Assembly: GCA_047518265.1 (NCBI GenBank)
Contig: JAKZRG010000003.1
Coordinates: 62,001-126,000 of the forward strand
DNA from: Oceanospirillum sp047518265
Lineage (GTDB): Bacteria > Pseudomonadota > Gammaproteobacteria > Pseudomonadales > Halomonadaceae
Direction: 5' to 3'
DNA length: 64,000 nucleotides
Both the position numbers and the translations under genes were made by a program. Position 1 is the stretch's first letter. The number at the start of each line of letters is the position of its first letter. Under the pieces are notes generated by a model. The model was not told the origin of the DNA and searched no databases. It saw only the letters and a list, made by a program, of their open reading frames with translations. This document shows, piece after piece, positions 18,447 through 27,840 of the stretch.

Positions 18447-19964
18447 ATGTGCGGAATCGTCGGCATTGTTGCCAATAGCAGTGTAAATCAGGCAATTTAC
18501 GATGCCTTAACTGTCCTACAACACCGTGGACAGGATGCTGCCGGTATGATGACTTGCCAGGATGGTCGTTTTTTCCTGCGTAAGAGTAACGGCTTAGTGC
18601 GCGATGTTTTCCGTACCCGTCACATGCAGCGTTTGCATGGTAAGGTGGGTATTGGTCATGTTCGTTATCCGACAGCAGGTTCTTCTAGTGAAGCGGAGTC
18701 TCAACCGTTTTACGTGAACTCGCCGTACGGTATTGCACTGGCGCATAATGGTAATTTGACCAACTCTAAAGATTTGGCGGAAGAGTTATTCAAAACAGAC
18801 TTGCGTCATATTAATACGACTTCCGATTCAGAAGTTTTGCTAAACGTTTTTGCCCATGAATTGGGCAAACAAGGTTTACAGCTGAATCCTGAAGACATTT
18901 TTGATGCGGTTCGTCGTGTACATCGCCGCTGCCGTGGTGGCTACGCCGCTATTGCTATGATCAGTGGTCTAGGTCTGGTGGCTTTCCGTGACCCGTTTGG
19001 CATTCGTCCTGCGGTTTTTGGTAAGCGTGATGCTGCTGAAGGCACCGAGTATATGGTGGCCTCTGAAAGTGTGGCTCTGGATGTGCTGGGCTTTGAACTG
19101 GAGCGTGATATTGCTCCAGGTGAAGCGGTCTTTATCGACCTAGAGGGGAATATCTTCACACAGCAGTGTGCCGATAACCCAACACCACGTCCTTGTATCT
19201 TTGAGCATGTCTATTTGGCTCGTCCAGACTCTATTATGGATGGTATCCACATTCATAAATCTCGTATGCGTATGGGACAGAAGCTGGCTGAGAAGATTGC
19301 TCGGGATAATCCTGATCACGGTATTGATGTTGTTATTCCTATCCCGGATACCAGCCGTACCTCTGCTCTGGAATTGGCTTACCATTTGGGCGTTACTTTC
19401 CGTGAAGGTTTTATTAAAAACCGCTATATCGGCCGTACCTTTATCATGCCGGGTCAGCAGGAACGTAAGAAATCTGTTCGCCAGAAGCTGAACGCCATCG
19501 ATCTTGAATTTGAAGGTCGCAATGTTCTGTTAGTGGATGACTCCATTGTACGAGGCACCACTTGTAAGCAGATCATTCAGATGGCCCGTGATGCCGGTGC
19601 TAAAAACGTTTACTTTGCTTCTGCAGCACCTGCAGTACGTTACCCTAACGTGTACGGTATCGATATGCCGTCTGCAGATGAGCTGATTGCTCATGGTCGT
19701 ACCGATGAAGAAGTCGCGGAACTGATAGGTGCCGATTGGTTAATCTATCAAGAGCTCAGTGACTTGATTGATTGTGGCCTGGAAAGTAATCCTGAATTAG
19801 ACGCTTTTGATTGTTCTGTGTTCAACAAAGAATATGTCACTGGCGATATTGATCAAGCCTATCTTGATCGCATTGAGGCTGAGCGTAATGATGATGCCAA
19901 AGCAGATGCGAGCCCAAAGGTTGATGCTGTGATTGATATGCATAATGATGTGACTGAGGATTAA
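18447..19964 (+). CDS. purF: Amidophosphoribosyltransferase
   Basis: First committed step of purine synthesis: PRPP plus glutamine gives phosphoribosylamine. The class II glutaminase nucleophile cysteine follows the initiator Met (MCGIVGIV). The PRPP-binding loop LLVDDSIVRGTT is intact. The 505-residue length matches E. coli. GAGGTGAT precedes the start. metZ begins two bases after the stop. Confidence 0.98.
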   Translation: MCGIVGIVANSSVNQAIYDALTVLQHRGQDAAGMMTCQDGRFFLRKSNGLVRDVFRTRHMQRLHGKVGIGHVRYPTAGSSSEAESQPFYVNSPYGIALAHNGNLTNSKDLAEELFKTDLRHINTTSDSEVLLNVFAHELGKQGLQLNPEDIFDAVRRVHRRCRGGYAAIAMISGLGLVAFRDPFGIRPAVFGKRDAAEGTEYMVASESVALDVLGFELERDIAPGEAVFIDLEGNIFTQQCADNPTPRPCIFEHVYLARPDSIMDGIHIHKSRMRMGQKLAEKIARDNPDHGIDVVIPIPDTSRTSALELAYHLGVTFREGFIKNRYIGRTFIMPGQQERKKSVRQKLNAIDLEFEGRNVLLVDDSIVRGTTCKQIIQMARDAGAKNVYFASAAPAVRYPNVYGIDMPSADELIAHGRTDEEVAELIGADWLIYQELSDLIDCGLESNPELDAFDCSVFNKEYVTGDIDQAYLDRIEAERNDDAKADASPKVDAVIDMHNDVTED

Positions 19965-19966
19965 TC

Positions 19967-21160
19967 ATGCCTGATTTTGATATCGAGGCTCAGGAGTGGG
20001 GTCTAGAGACCTTAGGTGTGCGTGCTGGTCAGACCCGGTCTCATGAAGGTGAGCACAGTGAGGCGATCTACCCAACCTCCAGCTTTGTCTTTGGTTCGGC
20101 GGCTGAAGCTGCAGCTCGCTTCTCTGGTGAAGTGCCGGGCAATGTTTACTCACGTTTCACCAATCCAACCGTACGTATGTTTGAAGAGCGTATTACGGCA
20201 CTGGAAGGTGGTGAGCGTGCGGTAGGAACGGCTTCTGGTATGGCTGCGATTCTGAGTACCTGTATGGCACTTATGGAAGCTGGAGACCATATTGTTGCCT
20301 CTCGTAATATTTTTGGCTCAACCACTAACCTGTTTGAGAAATACCTAAAGAAATTTGGTGTTTCTATCAGTTATGTGGGTCTACGAGACCTGGATGGTTG
20401 GGCAGATGCTGCCACAGAAAAAACCAAGTTGTATTTTCTGGAAACGCCGTCAAATCCTGTATGTGAGCTGGCAGATATCGCTAAGATTGCGGATATTGCT
20501 CATAGTAAAGGGGCTAAACTGGTTGTGGATAACTGTTTCTGCACACCAGCGCTTCAGCAGCCCCTATCATTAGGTGCAGATATTGTTATTCACTCTGCAA
20601 CTAAATACCTAGACGGCCAAGGACGCTGTGTGGGTGGTGTTGTTGTGGGCAGTAATGATGATATGGAACAGGTGATGGGTTTTGTCCGTACCTGTGGCCC
20701 AAGTCTGAGCCCATTTAATGCTTGGGTATTCCTTAAGGGTTTAGAAACGCTGAACTTGCGTATGAAGGCTCACAGTGAGAGTGCATTAGAGCTAGCACAG
20801 TGGCTGGAAGCACAACCTCAGATCGAGCGAGTTAATTACTCGGGCTTAGCATCACATCCCGATCACGAGTTGGCGAAAAAGCAGCAAACCGCTTTTGGTG
20901 CTGTTCTGTCTATCGAAGTACGTGGTGGTAAAGAAGCGGCTTGGACTGTGGTTGATAATACTCAGATGATGTCAATTACGGCAAATCTGGGAGATACGAA
21001 ATCTACCATTACCCATCCAGCAACAACGACCCATGGTCGTATTAGTCAGGATGAGCGTGATCAGGCCGGTGTAACCGATGGTTTGATTCGTATCGCCGTA
21101 GGCTTAGAAACTCTGGAAGATATCAAAGCTGATTTGGCCAGAGGTTTAGCAAAGATTTAA
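19967..21160 (+). CDS. metZ: O-succinylhomoserine sulfhydrylase
   Basis: PLP enzyme of the Cys/Met metabolism family that makes homocysteine directly from O-succinylhomoserine and sulfide. The 397-residue protein has the PLP lysine K213 in HSATKYLDGQGR, and the family segments YSRFTNPT and ETPSNP. The assignment to MetZ rather than MetB or MetY rests on purF-metZ synteny with Pseudomonas and on the N-terminal sequence. Substrate specificity cannot be proven from sequence alone. Confidence 0.92.
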   Translation: MPDFDIEAQEWGLETLGVRAGQTRSHEGEHSEAIYPTSSFVFGSAAEAAARFSGEVPGNVYSRFTNPTVRMFEERITALEGGERAVGTASGMAAILSTCMALMEAGDHIVASRNIFGSTTNLFEKYLKKFGVSISYVGLRDLDGWADAATEKTKLYFLETPSNPVCELADIAKIADIAHSKGAKLVVDNCFCTPALQQPLSLGADIVIHSATKYLDGQGRCVGGVVVGSNDDMEQVMGFVRTCGPSLSPFNAWVFLKGLETLNLRMKAHSESALELAQWLEAQPQIERVNYSGLASHPDHELAKKQQTAFGAVLSIEVRGGKEAAWTVVDNTQMMSITANLGDTKSTITHPATTTHGRISQDERDQAGVTDGLIRIAVGLETLEDIKADLARGLAKI

Positions 21161-21210
21161 TTTTTTGCTAATGCCTAGCTAGTGGTTATTACTGGCTGGG
21201 CGAGGGGAAC

Positions 21211-21250
21211 AAAAAAACCGTCTATTGCTCTCAAGCATAGACGGTTTTTT
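21211..21250. terminator. Bidirectional terminator between metZ and the SIMPL gene
   Basis: An A-run, CCGTCTAT(t)GCT, a short loop, AGCATAGACGG and a T-run form a long stem with one bulged base. A-run and T-run flank both sides, so it can end metZ transcription on the + strand and the opposing gene on the - strand. Confidence 0.9.
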
Positions 21251-21258
21251 AATATGTT

Positions 21259-21323
21259 CTCCAGCCTCCAGCCTCCAGCCTCCAGCCTCCAGCCTCCAGC
21301 CTCCAGCCTCCAGCCTCCAGCCT
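21259..21323. repeat. Heptanucleotide array, unit CCTCCAG, about nine copies
   Basis: Eight exact CCTCCAG units (21265-21320) flanked by partial copies, with no sequence variation. It lies between the metZ terminator and the end of the SIMPL gene (stop at 21332). On the - strand the unit reads CTGGAGG, so a transcript running past that gene's stop would carry a row of GGAGG motifs. The perfect identity suggests slippage-prone, recently expanded DNA. Confidence 0.97.
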
Positions 21324-21331
21324 ATTTATCC

Positions 21332-22033
21332 CTATTGCAGATAAAAAATCACTTTAACCTGACTTTGAAAGCTGATCTCTCCTGGTTGATAGTCGGCTTC
21401 AGTATTGCCTGCACTATCGGCCATCATCATCTGTTTACCCATCGCTCTAGGCATAGGGGCATGGTAGTTTACTTCTTCAATACTATAAGCTCGACCGATG
21501 CGTTGCCCTAATTGGCGAGCCATACGTTGGGCTTTTTGTTTGGCATTCAGAATGGCTTGATCCAATGCTTTTTCTTGCAAGGTATCCGCTTGGCTATGAT
21601 CAAAACTGACTTGAGCCATGGAATCAATGCGGGCTGAGAATACGGCATCTAAAATGTTAGGATATTCGTCTAGATTGCGAATTCTAAAGCGCATCATACG
21701 GCTAACCCGTGTGCCAATCTGTTTTCGCTTATTCTTCTCCCAGCGGTACTCTGGTTTAATTCGAATTTGTCCCGCTTCTATATCTCTATCTTCCAAATTA
21801 AAACGACGAATAGCCCGTAGTAGCTGTTTGCTGCGTTGCTCTACATTGTCACGTGCTTTGTTTAAGTGAGGGCTAACATTTTCAATGGTTAAGTTCAGGG
21901 TTACCTGATCCGGTAATACATATTCACTGGCTTGTGCTTGCACAATGATATGAGGTTTTTCCGGTTGTTGTGCCCAAAGCAAACCTGAGAATAATAGGGC
22001 TACGCCGGTTAATAGGTGAGTGATATAGTTCAC
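21332..22033 (-). CDS. SIMPL (DUF541) domain periplasmic protein
   Basis: A secreted protein of about 233 residues. The GTG start at 22033 has AAGGA seven bases ahead and opens directly into a signal peptide (ITHLLTGVALLFSGLLWA). An ATG six codons upstream (22051) is the alternative. The body has the DUF541/SIMPL pattern: IIVQAQASEYVLPDQVTLNLTIE, then regular beta/alpha segments with LDQAILNAKQKAQRMARQLG. E. coli YggE belongs here and reduces oxidative damage, but the molecular role is unknown. Confidence 0.88.
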   Translation of the reverse strand: MNYITHLLTGVALLFSGLLWAQQPEKPHIIVQAQASEYVLPDQVTLNLTIENVSPHLNKARDNVEQRSKQLLRAIRRFNLEDRDIEAGQIRIKPEYRWEKNKRKQIGTRVSRMMRFRIRNLDEYPNILDAVFSARIDSMAQVSFDHSQADTLQEKALDQAILNAKQKAQRMARQLGQRIGRAYSIEEVNYHAPMPRAMGKQMMMADSAGNTEADYQPGEISFQSQVKVIFYLQ

Positions 22034-22185
22034 ATGAGATTCCTTATACAAGTAGCGATAAACACCAATAGAGCAGTCTTTGCTAATGAATAAGAAAGAT
22101 AGTTTATTAGAAAGTTCAATGTCGATGCCCTAAGTAAAAAGTCTTTTGATATTTTTAATTGAAATTAAGTATAGAGGGTTATGAG

Positions 22186-22716
22186 GTGATACGTTTTATT
22201 TTAGGTGGGGCTCGTTCTGGGAAGAGCGCTTTAGCTGAACAATTAGCTGGGGTTTCGGACCTACCCGTGCATTATCTTGCCACAGCCCAAGTGTGGGATC
22301 AGGAAATGGCTAAACGGGTCGCTCATCATCAAGAGAGTCGCCCCCAAGAGTGGCCCTTTACTGAAGAGCCTTTGGATATTATCCCTATTTTACAAATGTA
22401 TACACCAGAAGGCTGTGTCTTATTGGATTGTTTAACATTGTGGTTAACCAATGTGTTATTACTTGATGATGAAGAACAATTGATTAAGCGACAGCAAGAG
22501 TTAATAGAGTATCTGTCAAAGGGAATAGAAGGTGAATTAATACTGGTCAGTAATGAGGTGGGCCAAGGGATTGTACCGGATAATGCTTTGGCAAGGCGCT
22601 TTGTGGATGAAGCTGGGCGTTTGCATCAACGTATAGCTGCTGTGGCCGATCAAGTGATTTTTGTAACTGCCGGGTTGCCCCAAATATTAAAAGGCCCGGC
22701 AGTACATAAGGAATAG
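22186..22716 (+). CDS. cobU: Adenosylcobinamide kinase/guanylyltransferase
   Basis: Phosphorylates adenosylcobinamide and transfers GMP to it in nucleotide-loop assembly of cobalamin (called CobP in Pseudomonas). The GTG at 22186 has AGAGGG seven bases ahead and gives MIRFILGGARSGKSALAEQ with the P-loop at the very start, as is normal; 176 residues. An upstream TTG at 22159 would add nine residues. Also seen: LLDCLTLWLTNVL and VSNEVGQGIVPDNALARRFVDE. No B12 riboswitch was recognised upstream. Confidence 0.95.
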   Translation: MIRFILGGARSGKSALAEQLAGVSDLPVHYLATAQVWDQEMAKRVAHHQESRPQEWPFTEEPLDIIPILQMYTPEGCVLLDCLTLWLTNVLLLDDEEQLIKRQQELIEYLSKGIEGELILVSNEVGQGIVPDNALARRFVDEAGRLHQRIAAVADQVIFVTAGLPQILKGPAVHKE

Positions 22717-22722
22717 ATTCTT

Positions 22723-23625
22723 CTAGTGAAGGGTCTCTACTTGGTGCTTACTTTTAGGTTCAAACTGAGAGATTAGCATACCGGCAAGCATCAAAGAGCA
22801 ACCAATAAGGCCTTTTATGCTTAGTAGTTCATTCAGGAATAGATAACCACCGATAACGGCAAATACGGCTTCCAGACTTAAAATAATAGCGGCGTGTGAT
22901 GCGGGAGCTTCTTTCTGAGCAATCACTTGTAAGGTATAAGCGACGCCAACGGATAATAAACCGGCATAAGCGATAGGTTGCCATGCTTGTGCTAGGCTAT
23001 TCAGGTTGGGTTCTTCCATCACAAGAGCGGCTAATAAACTGATACTGCCACAAGTAAAAAATTGAATAACAGAAAGCCGTAAAGCATCCATACGTGGGGA
23101 TAGCCAGCCTATCAGTAGTACATGCCCTGCCCAGAATACTGCACCAATCAGCTGGAGCAGATCACCATAGGCTAGGGTGAAATCATCGGTCACACTGAGT
23201 AGATAAAGTCCGATAACAGCCATAGACGCACCAAACCAAGTATGTTTACCAGTCTTTTGCCCCCAAAGGAGTGCCAGTATTGGCACGATAATAATATAGA
23301 GTCCAGTAATAAAACCGGCATTGCCCGCTGTGGTGTACTGTAGTCCCACTTGTTGAAATGTTGAGCCCATAAATAATAACAAACCGGCTAATAGTCCGCC
23401 TTGCCATAGCTTGATGCATTTACCGTCTTTGGCTGGGGTGGGTGTTTGAGCTTTTAAAATAAGCAGTAAAGGTAATAAGGAGAGGGCTCCCAGGAAAAAG
23501 CGAGCAGCATTAAAGGTAAATGGCCCCACATAGTCCATACCTAAGCGCTGCGCCACAAAGGCAAACCCCCATATTGCTGCGGTAATTAATAACATGACAT
23601 CGGAGCGTAATGTTCGAGTTTGCAT
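22723..23625 (-). CDS. DMT superfamily (EamA) transporter
   Basis: A 300-residue membrane protein with ten predicted helices arranged as two EamA repeats, the drug/metabolite exporter fold (compare RhaT/YdcZ-type proteins). It starts LLITAAIWGFAFVAQRLGMDY, typical of the family. The substrate cannot be read from sequence. It is convergent with cobU (six bases apart) and unrelated to cobalamin as far as can be seen. Likely an amino-acid or metabolite exporter. Confidence 0.88.
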   Translation of the reverse strand: MQTRTLRSDVMLLITAAIWGFAFVAQRLGMDYVGPFTFNAARFFLGALSLLPLLLILKAQTPTPAKDGKCIKLWQGGLLAGLLLFMGSTFQQVGLQYTTAGNAGFITGLYIIIVPILALLWGQKTGKHTWFGASMAVIGLYLLSVTDDFTLAYGDLLQLIGAVFWAGHVLLIGWLSPRMDALRLSVIQFFTCGSISLLAALVMEEPNLNSLAQAWQPIAYAGLLSVGVAYTLQVIAQKEAPASHAAIILSLEAVFAVIGGYLFLNELLSIKGLIGCSLMLAGMLISQFEPKSKHQVETLH

Positions 23626-23909
23626 AAAAAGTGCCTGATATAAAAAGATGAAATTGTATCAAAGAGAGGTTGGTGGGTAGAAAAGAAAATTAATTATCGA
23701 TCAAATAGCAGGTGAATTTATTGTCATTAGTGCTTGTTTAAGTGTTCAAATGAACCTTTCAAAAGAGGGTTTGGCCTTATTTCTTGGCGGGCGATTAGGT
23801 AAAGGGCTGATGTATTTTTATTTGGCGATTCAAAAAATAAGCATGTTTTTCTTAACATGGTTCTATGCTAGATTCGTGGCGCTCTTTTATTAACCTGCTT
23901 GGGGTAGGA

Positions 23910-25826
23910 ATGAAGCAATTTCGTATGGATCGCGGTTTGTTGAGTGGCTTTGCTTACATCAGTCTCTTATTAGTACTTAGTGCTTATTTTACTTTAAGTA
24001 TGAATAAAGACGCTTCGAAGACTCTTTCTCTACAAGCCAAAGCCGGTCTTATGTCTTTGACTTTTTGGTACCCTCAAACCAGTAGCCCAATACCTTTATC
24101 AGGTGAGTGGCTAAGCTTTCCTGACCAGCTATTGCATCCTACGGAAGTGGAGCAAAATTTATCAGGGTCTATTCCTGTTACTTTTCCCGATATTTGGCAG
24201 CCACCTGGCCCCCGACGGCATGTGACTACCTATACCTTAGAATTAACTCATATCCCAGAGAAGATTGATTTAGGTTTATTTATACCGGAAGTTAAAAATA
24301 GTTTTCGATTATTTTTAGGTGATAGAGAGATTGCCACAGGAGGAAATACGACAGTAATGTCGGGACAGGAAAAGGGCTACTTTGGTAATAAGATTGTTTA
24401 TATCGGTCAGCTTGCAGGAGAGGCTCGGTTAACACTGCAGGTGAGTAACTATGGCCATGCCCGTGGTGGTGTACATGAAAGCATGATTTTAGCACCGTAT
24501 GACTACTGGCAGAGTGTTTATCGTACAAATACCTTAATAGAAGGTGTGGTTATCTGTTTAGCATTATTGGCTGGCAGTTTAATGTTAATCGAATTTTTTC
24601 TAGTGCCTGAACATAAATCACTACTGTGGCTTGCACTGTTTTCTTTAGTGTTAGCGGGGTATACAGGTACAACAGGCTTGGGGAGTTTTGCTACTCTATT
24701 TGGCTCATTTCCCTGGCAAGTTGCTGTTCGCTTGGAGTACATTGGTTTTTCTGCGTCCATTCCTTTATTTCTGAATTGGTTAGCTGCTTTATATCGCGAT
24801 GACGTGAAGCGCTGGCCGGTCAAATATTTACTGTGGCTATCCGGAGGAATGGCCCTTGTCATCCTGCTGACCCCCAGTGTTTTGTTTACTGAGTTACTAT
24901 ACTTTTTCCTGATCTATATGTGTGCTTGTATGCTTTTATCCATATGGATTATGTTGCACCTGTTTATTCTCAATCGACCTGGTATCCGTATTTTAGCTTT
25001 TGGTGCATTTTTTCTATTAGTCAGCATATTCCATGATCTAAGTCTATTTTTAGGTTGGCTTGAAGGGGATGGTGTCTTAGGTATTGGTGTCTTAGTTTTT
25101 TTGGTCGCGAAAATCGGTTTTCTGACATTTTATCGTACACAAGAGCAAGTACGTATTTTGGATTTGAATCAGTCTTTACAGGCCTCAACTCAAGAGGCAG
25201 AAGGGGCCATAGAGTCCTATAAAGAAACATTGAAACAAAAAGTACAGGCATTAGAGCAGAAAAAAAAGGAACATAAAAAACTGGTGAGTGAGGATAGTTT
25301 GACTGGCTTAGTCAATCGACACTATTTCTTTCAACAAATTGCGCGTCGTCTTGAGCGCAATCACCGTATTAGCTTTGCAGTGATAATGATAGATGTGGAT
25401 CATTTCAAACAAATCAATGATCATCTGGGCCGTGACTTTGCAGAAGGCGTACTTTGCAAGGTGGCAGAACAACTTGTTTTAGCCTGCGATGGACATTTTG
25501 ATTGGATTCCCGCTCGTTATGGCGGTGATGAATTTGTTTTTTGGTTAGGAGGAGCGGATCACGCTCACGCTGTAGCCCTTGCTCAGAAAATACAGGCCGA
25601 TATTTCCCGTATTCAAATACCTATTTTAAGTCAGCCAGAAGAGATGTTTCGTTTTTCAGTATCCATGGGGGTTGCTGTAAATGATCAGGGAATTTCCTCT
25701 TTAGATGCTCTGTTAGCAAAAGCTGCCGATGACTTACACCATCAGAGAAAAAAAAGTCAGCAAAAGAGAACGGTATCTCAGCCTCGTCTGTTTTCGCCTT
25801 CTAATAACACTTCTGTGAAACAGTAA
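23910..25826 (+). CDS. 7TMR-DISM sensor diguanylate cyclase
   Basis: About 638 residues. Order: N-terminal helix (signal anchor), periplasmic beta-rich DISMED-type domain (PIPLSGEWLSFPDQL... FRLFLGDREIATGG... LTLQVSNYGH), seven membrane helices, coiled coil (about 425-465) and GGDEF domain. The active-site GGDEF is intact at nt 25521-25535, so the protein should make c-di-GMP. No RxxD inhibitory site is present. ATG 23910 has GGGGTAGGA ahead; an ATG at 23865 without RBS is the alternative. The stop is followed ten bases later by the start of a paralogue. Confidence 0.9.
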   Translation: MKQFRMDRGLLSGFAYISLLLVLSAYFTLSMNKDASKTLSLQAKAGLMSLTFWYPQTSSPIPLSGEWLSFPDQLLHPTEVEQNLSGSIPVTFPDIWQPPGPRRHVTTYTLELTHIPEKIDLGLFIPEVKNSFRLFLGDREIATGGNTTVMSGQEKGYFGNKIVYIGQLAGEARLTLQVSNYGHARGGVHESMILAPYDYWQSVYRTNTLIEGVVICLALLAGSLMLIEFFLVPEHKSLLWLALFSLVLAGYTGTTGLGSFATLFGSFPWQVAVRLEYIGFSASIPLFLNWLAALYRDDVKRWPVKYLLWLSGGMALVILLTPSVLFTELLYFFLIYMCACMLLSIWIMLHLFILNRPGIRILAFGAFFLLVSIFHDLSLFLGWLEGDGVLGIGVLVFLVAKIGFLTFYRTQEQVRILDLNQSLQASTQEAEGAIESYKETLKQKVQALEQKKKEHKKLVSEDSLTGLVNRHYFFQQIARRLERNHRISFAVIMIDVDHFKQINDHLGRDFAEGVLCKVAEQLVLACDGHFDWIPARYGGDEFVFWLGGADHAHAVALAQKIQADISRIQIPILSQPEEMFRFSVSMGVAVNDQGISSLDALLAKAADDLHHQRKKSQQKRTVSQPRLFSPSNNTSVKQ

Positions 25827-25836
25827 AGTGGAAATA

Positions 25837-27840
25837 ATGATAAACACCCAAACAAAAAGTTATCGAGGAAATACCAGCATACTCTCTGGTTTTTGGCCTA
25901 GGAACATCGAAATACTTTGGTTGGATTATATAAGAATATTTTTATGGGGTGGCATCATCCTGGCTTTCAATAGTCTGGTACCTGCCCATGCGAACGCTGA
26001 TGGTGCTCGTAATGGTGTGATGGATTTTCAACATTGGCAGTTTGACTCTAATGAGCCTCTTCCTTTAAAGGGGGAGTGGCTTTTTTATCCTCAAAAACTT
26101 GTGGATTTAAATAAACTCACTCATTTATCTATTCCTAGCTCAGTGGTTTTTCCACAAGGATTGCTGAATTGCTCTAAGGTTTTGACGCAATCTCGTTTAC
26201 CTGAACCGATAGTAAAAACATCAAAAGAAAATTGTTATGGAACCTTTGTACTTGAATTAAGGAACTTACCTGCTCAGCCTGTTTCTCTATTTATTCCTGA
26301 ACTCTCAACGGCCTTTAAGCTATTTTGGAACAATCAACTGATCGCTTATGGTGGCATTACCACAGATAAGCCCGAATTATTTCATGCTTATAAAGGACAT
26401 AGGATTGCCCGTTTACCACTTGATCATAATCGAGGTGTTTTAATATTACAGGTAGCAAATCTAATTGATGCAGATACGGCACTTACACGGAATATTTTAT
26501 TAGGTGATACGGGCGTTATTGAAAATAAATTTGCTGGAGAAGAAATAACTCAAGCTTTGGCTGGAGCGTTATCGGGTATCGCAGGAGTCTTATTTTTATT
26601 GCAGTATTTAGTACGATATCGTTATGAAAATGGTCTTTGGTGTTTAAGTCTATTTAGTTTTTCTGTGATGTTATACATCTTTAGTGATGGTTATATGGTT
26701 TTAAGCTGGTTTATTTCTGATGTGGAATGGGCTTGGGCTTTGAGGATAAACTTATTAGCACAGAGTGTATTGGTACCTTGCTGGGCCATCTGGTTGCAGG
26801 GTTACTACCGAGTTGAATTTCCTATAGCTGTCTATCGATTTCTTTGGTTCCATTTATTGGTACTGGCCCCGAGCTGGTTGATAATACCTGAATCAAGTTT
26901 GATTTGGTTAGAAACACCGCACATGTATTTAAATATAATATTAGTCTGCCTAATATCCTTCTATTTATTACGCTTTAGCTGGAAGGAGTCTAACGTTATA
27001 TGGCCCGCATTAGCTTCAATAGGGCTATGTTTCGCTGCAGGGCTACATGATATTTTAGTTTATTATCAGTTTATTTTAGGTGGTGATTGGCTACCAATCT
27101 GTTTTGTTGGCTTTATTATTGCTCAACTTTTAATTCTGGCCGTTACAAGAGCTAAGGCCCACCGATATTTGGAACAGCTTAACCAAAAATTAGAGTTTGA
27201 ATGGAATAAGTGGCAGAAACGAGCATTATTAAACCTTAATGAATTAAAAACCAAAACGGATGAAATGGATTTGATTCATGATGAATTGAAATACCTGCAA
27301 CGCTATGACGGTTTAACAGGTTTATTGCGTCAGGATGCTTTTCAGCAAGAGTGCCAAGGTATGGTACAAGGGCAGGTACTTTCTGATCATCCTGTCAGTA
27401 TGATTTTATTGGATATTGATCGTTATAAGCAGATTAGTGCACAGTACGGTTATTTGGCTAGTGATCAAGCTATGAAAGACGTGGCTCACTTATTGGAACA
27501 ATGGAGCGATAAGCAACGCTGGGTCGCACGAATGGAGGGGGAGTCTTTTGCACTGTTTGCTATGGATATGGATGAAAATGAGGCATTAAAAGAAGCTGAG
27601 TGGCTACGTATTCGTATTCAACAGAGAGCCATTGTCTTGGGTAACTTATCAGAGAAAAATCAGACATTTCATATCTCTGTTAGTTTTGGTCTTAGCAGCT
27701 GTCAAGCTGATGAGGCCACATTCGCAAGGCTGATAAAGGAGGCGGATTTAGCTTTGAACCGCGCTAAATCCTTGGGGCGAAATTGTGTTGTTAGCTATAG
27801 TGATACTTTGCAGTCATCCTTAAAGCGCTCTTGTATTTAA
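25837..27840 (+). CDS. 7TMR-DISM protein with degenerate GGDEF domain
   Basis: About 667 residues with the same plan as its upstream neighbour: N-terminal membrane anchor, DISMED-type periplasmic domain (LPLKGEWLFYPQKL... FKLFWNNQLIAYGG... LILQVANL), seven helices, coiled coil and a GGDEF-like domain. The motif reads EGESF (nt 27535-27549), so the metal/GTP-binding acidic residue is lost and cyclase activity is unlikely. It may be a pseudo-enzyme partner or regulator of the upstream cyclase. ATG 25837 (AGTGGA ahead) is chosen; GTG 25828 is possible. The 3' end overlaps convergent cobQ by 21 bases. Confidence 0.87.
   Translation: MINTQTKSYRGNTSILSGFWPRNIEILWLDYIRIFLWGGIILAFNSLVPAHANADGARNGVMDFQHWQFDSNEPLPLKGEWLFYPQKLVDLNKLTHLSIPSSVVFPQGLLNCSKVLTQSRLPEPIVKTSKENCYGTFVLELRNLPAQPVSLFIPELSTAFKLFWNNQLIAYGGITTDKPELFHAYKGHRIARLPLDHNRGVLILQVANLIDADTALTRNILLGDTGVIENKFAGEEITQALAGALSGIAGVLFLLQYLVRYRYENGLWCLSLFSFSVMLYIFSDGYMVLSWFISDVEWAWALRINLLAQSVLVPCWAIWLQGYYRVEFPIAVYRFLWFHLLVLAPSWLIIPESSLIWLETPHMYLNIILVCLISFYLLRFSWKESNVIWPALASIGLCFAAGLHDILVYYQFILGGDWLPICFVGFIIAQLLILAVTRAKAHRYLEQLNQKLEFEWNKWQKRALLNLNELKTKTDEMDLIHDELKYLQRYDGLTGLLRQDAFQQECQGMVQGQVLSDHPVSMILLDIDRYKQISAQYGYLASDQAMKDVAHLLEQWSDKQRWVARMEGESFALFAMDMDENEALKEAEWLRIRIQQRAIVLGNLSEKNQTFHISVSFGLSSCQADEATFARLIKEADLALNRAKSLGRNCVVSYSDTLQSSLKRSCI

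Noticed and set aside
22052..22185. Search for a cobalamin riboswitch upstream of cobU
   Set aside because: Region is short and lacks a recognisable B12 box or the expected stem layout.
23690..23706. FNR/ANR-like dyad TTAAT-N5-ATCAA upstream of the 7TMR-DISM genes
   Set aside because: Spacer is 5 instead of 4 and the first arm lacks the key G.
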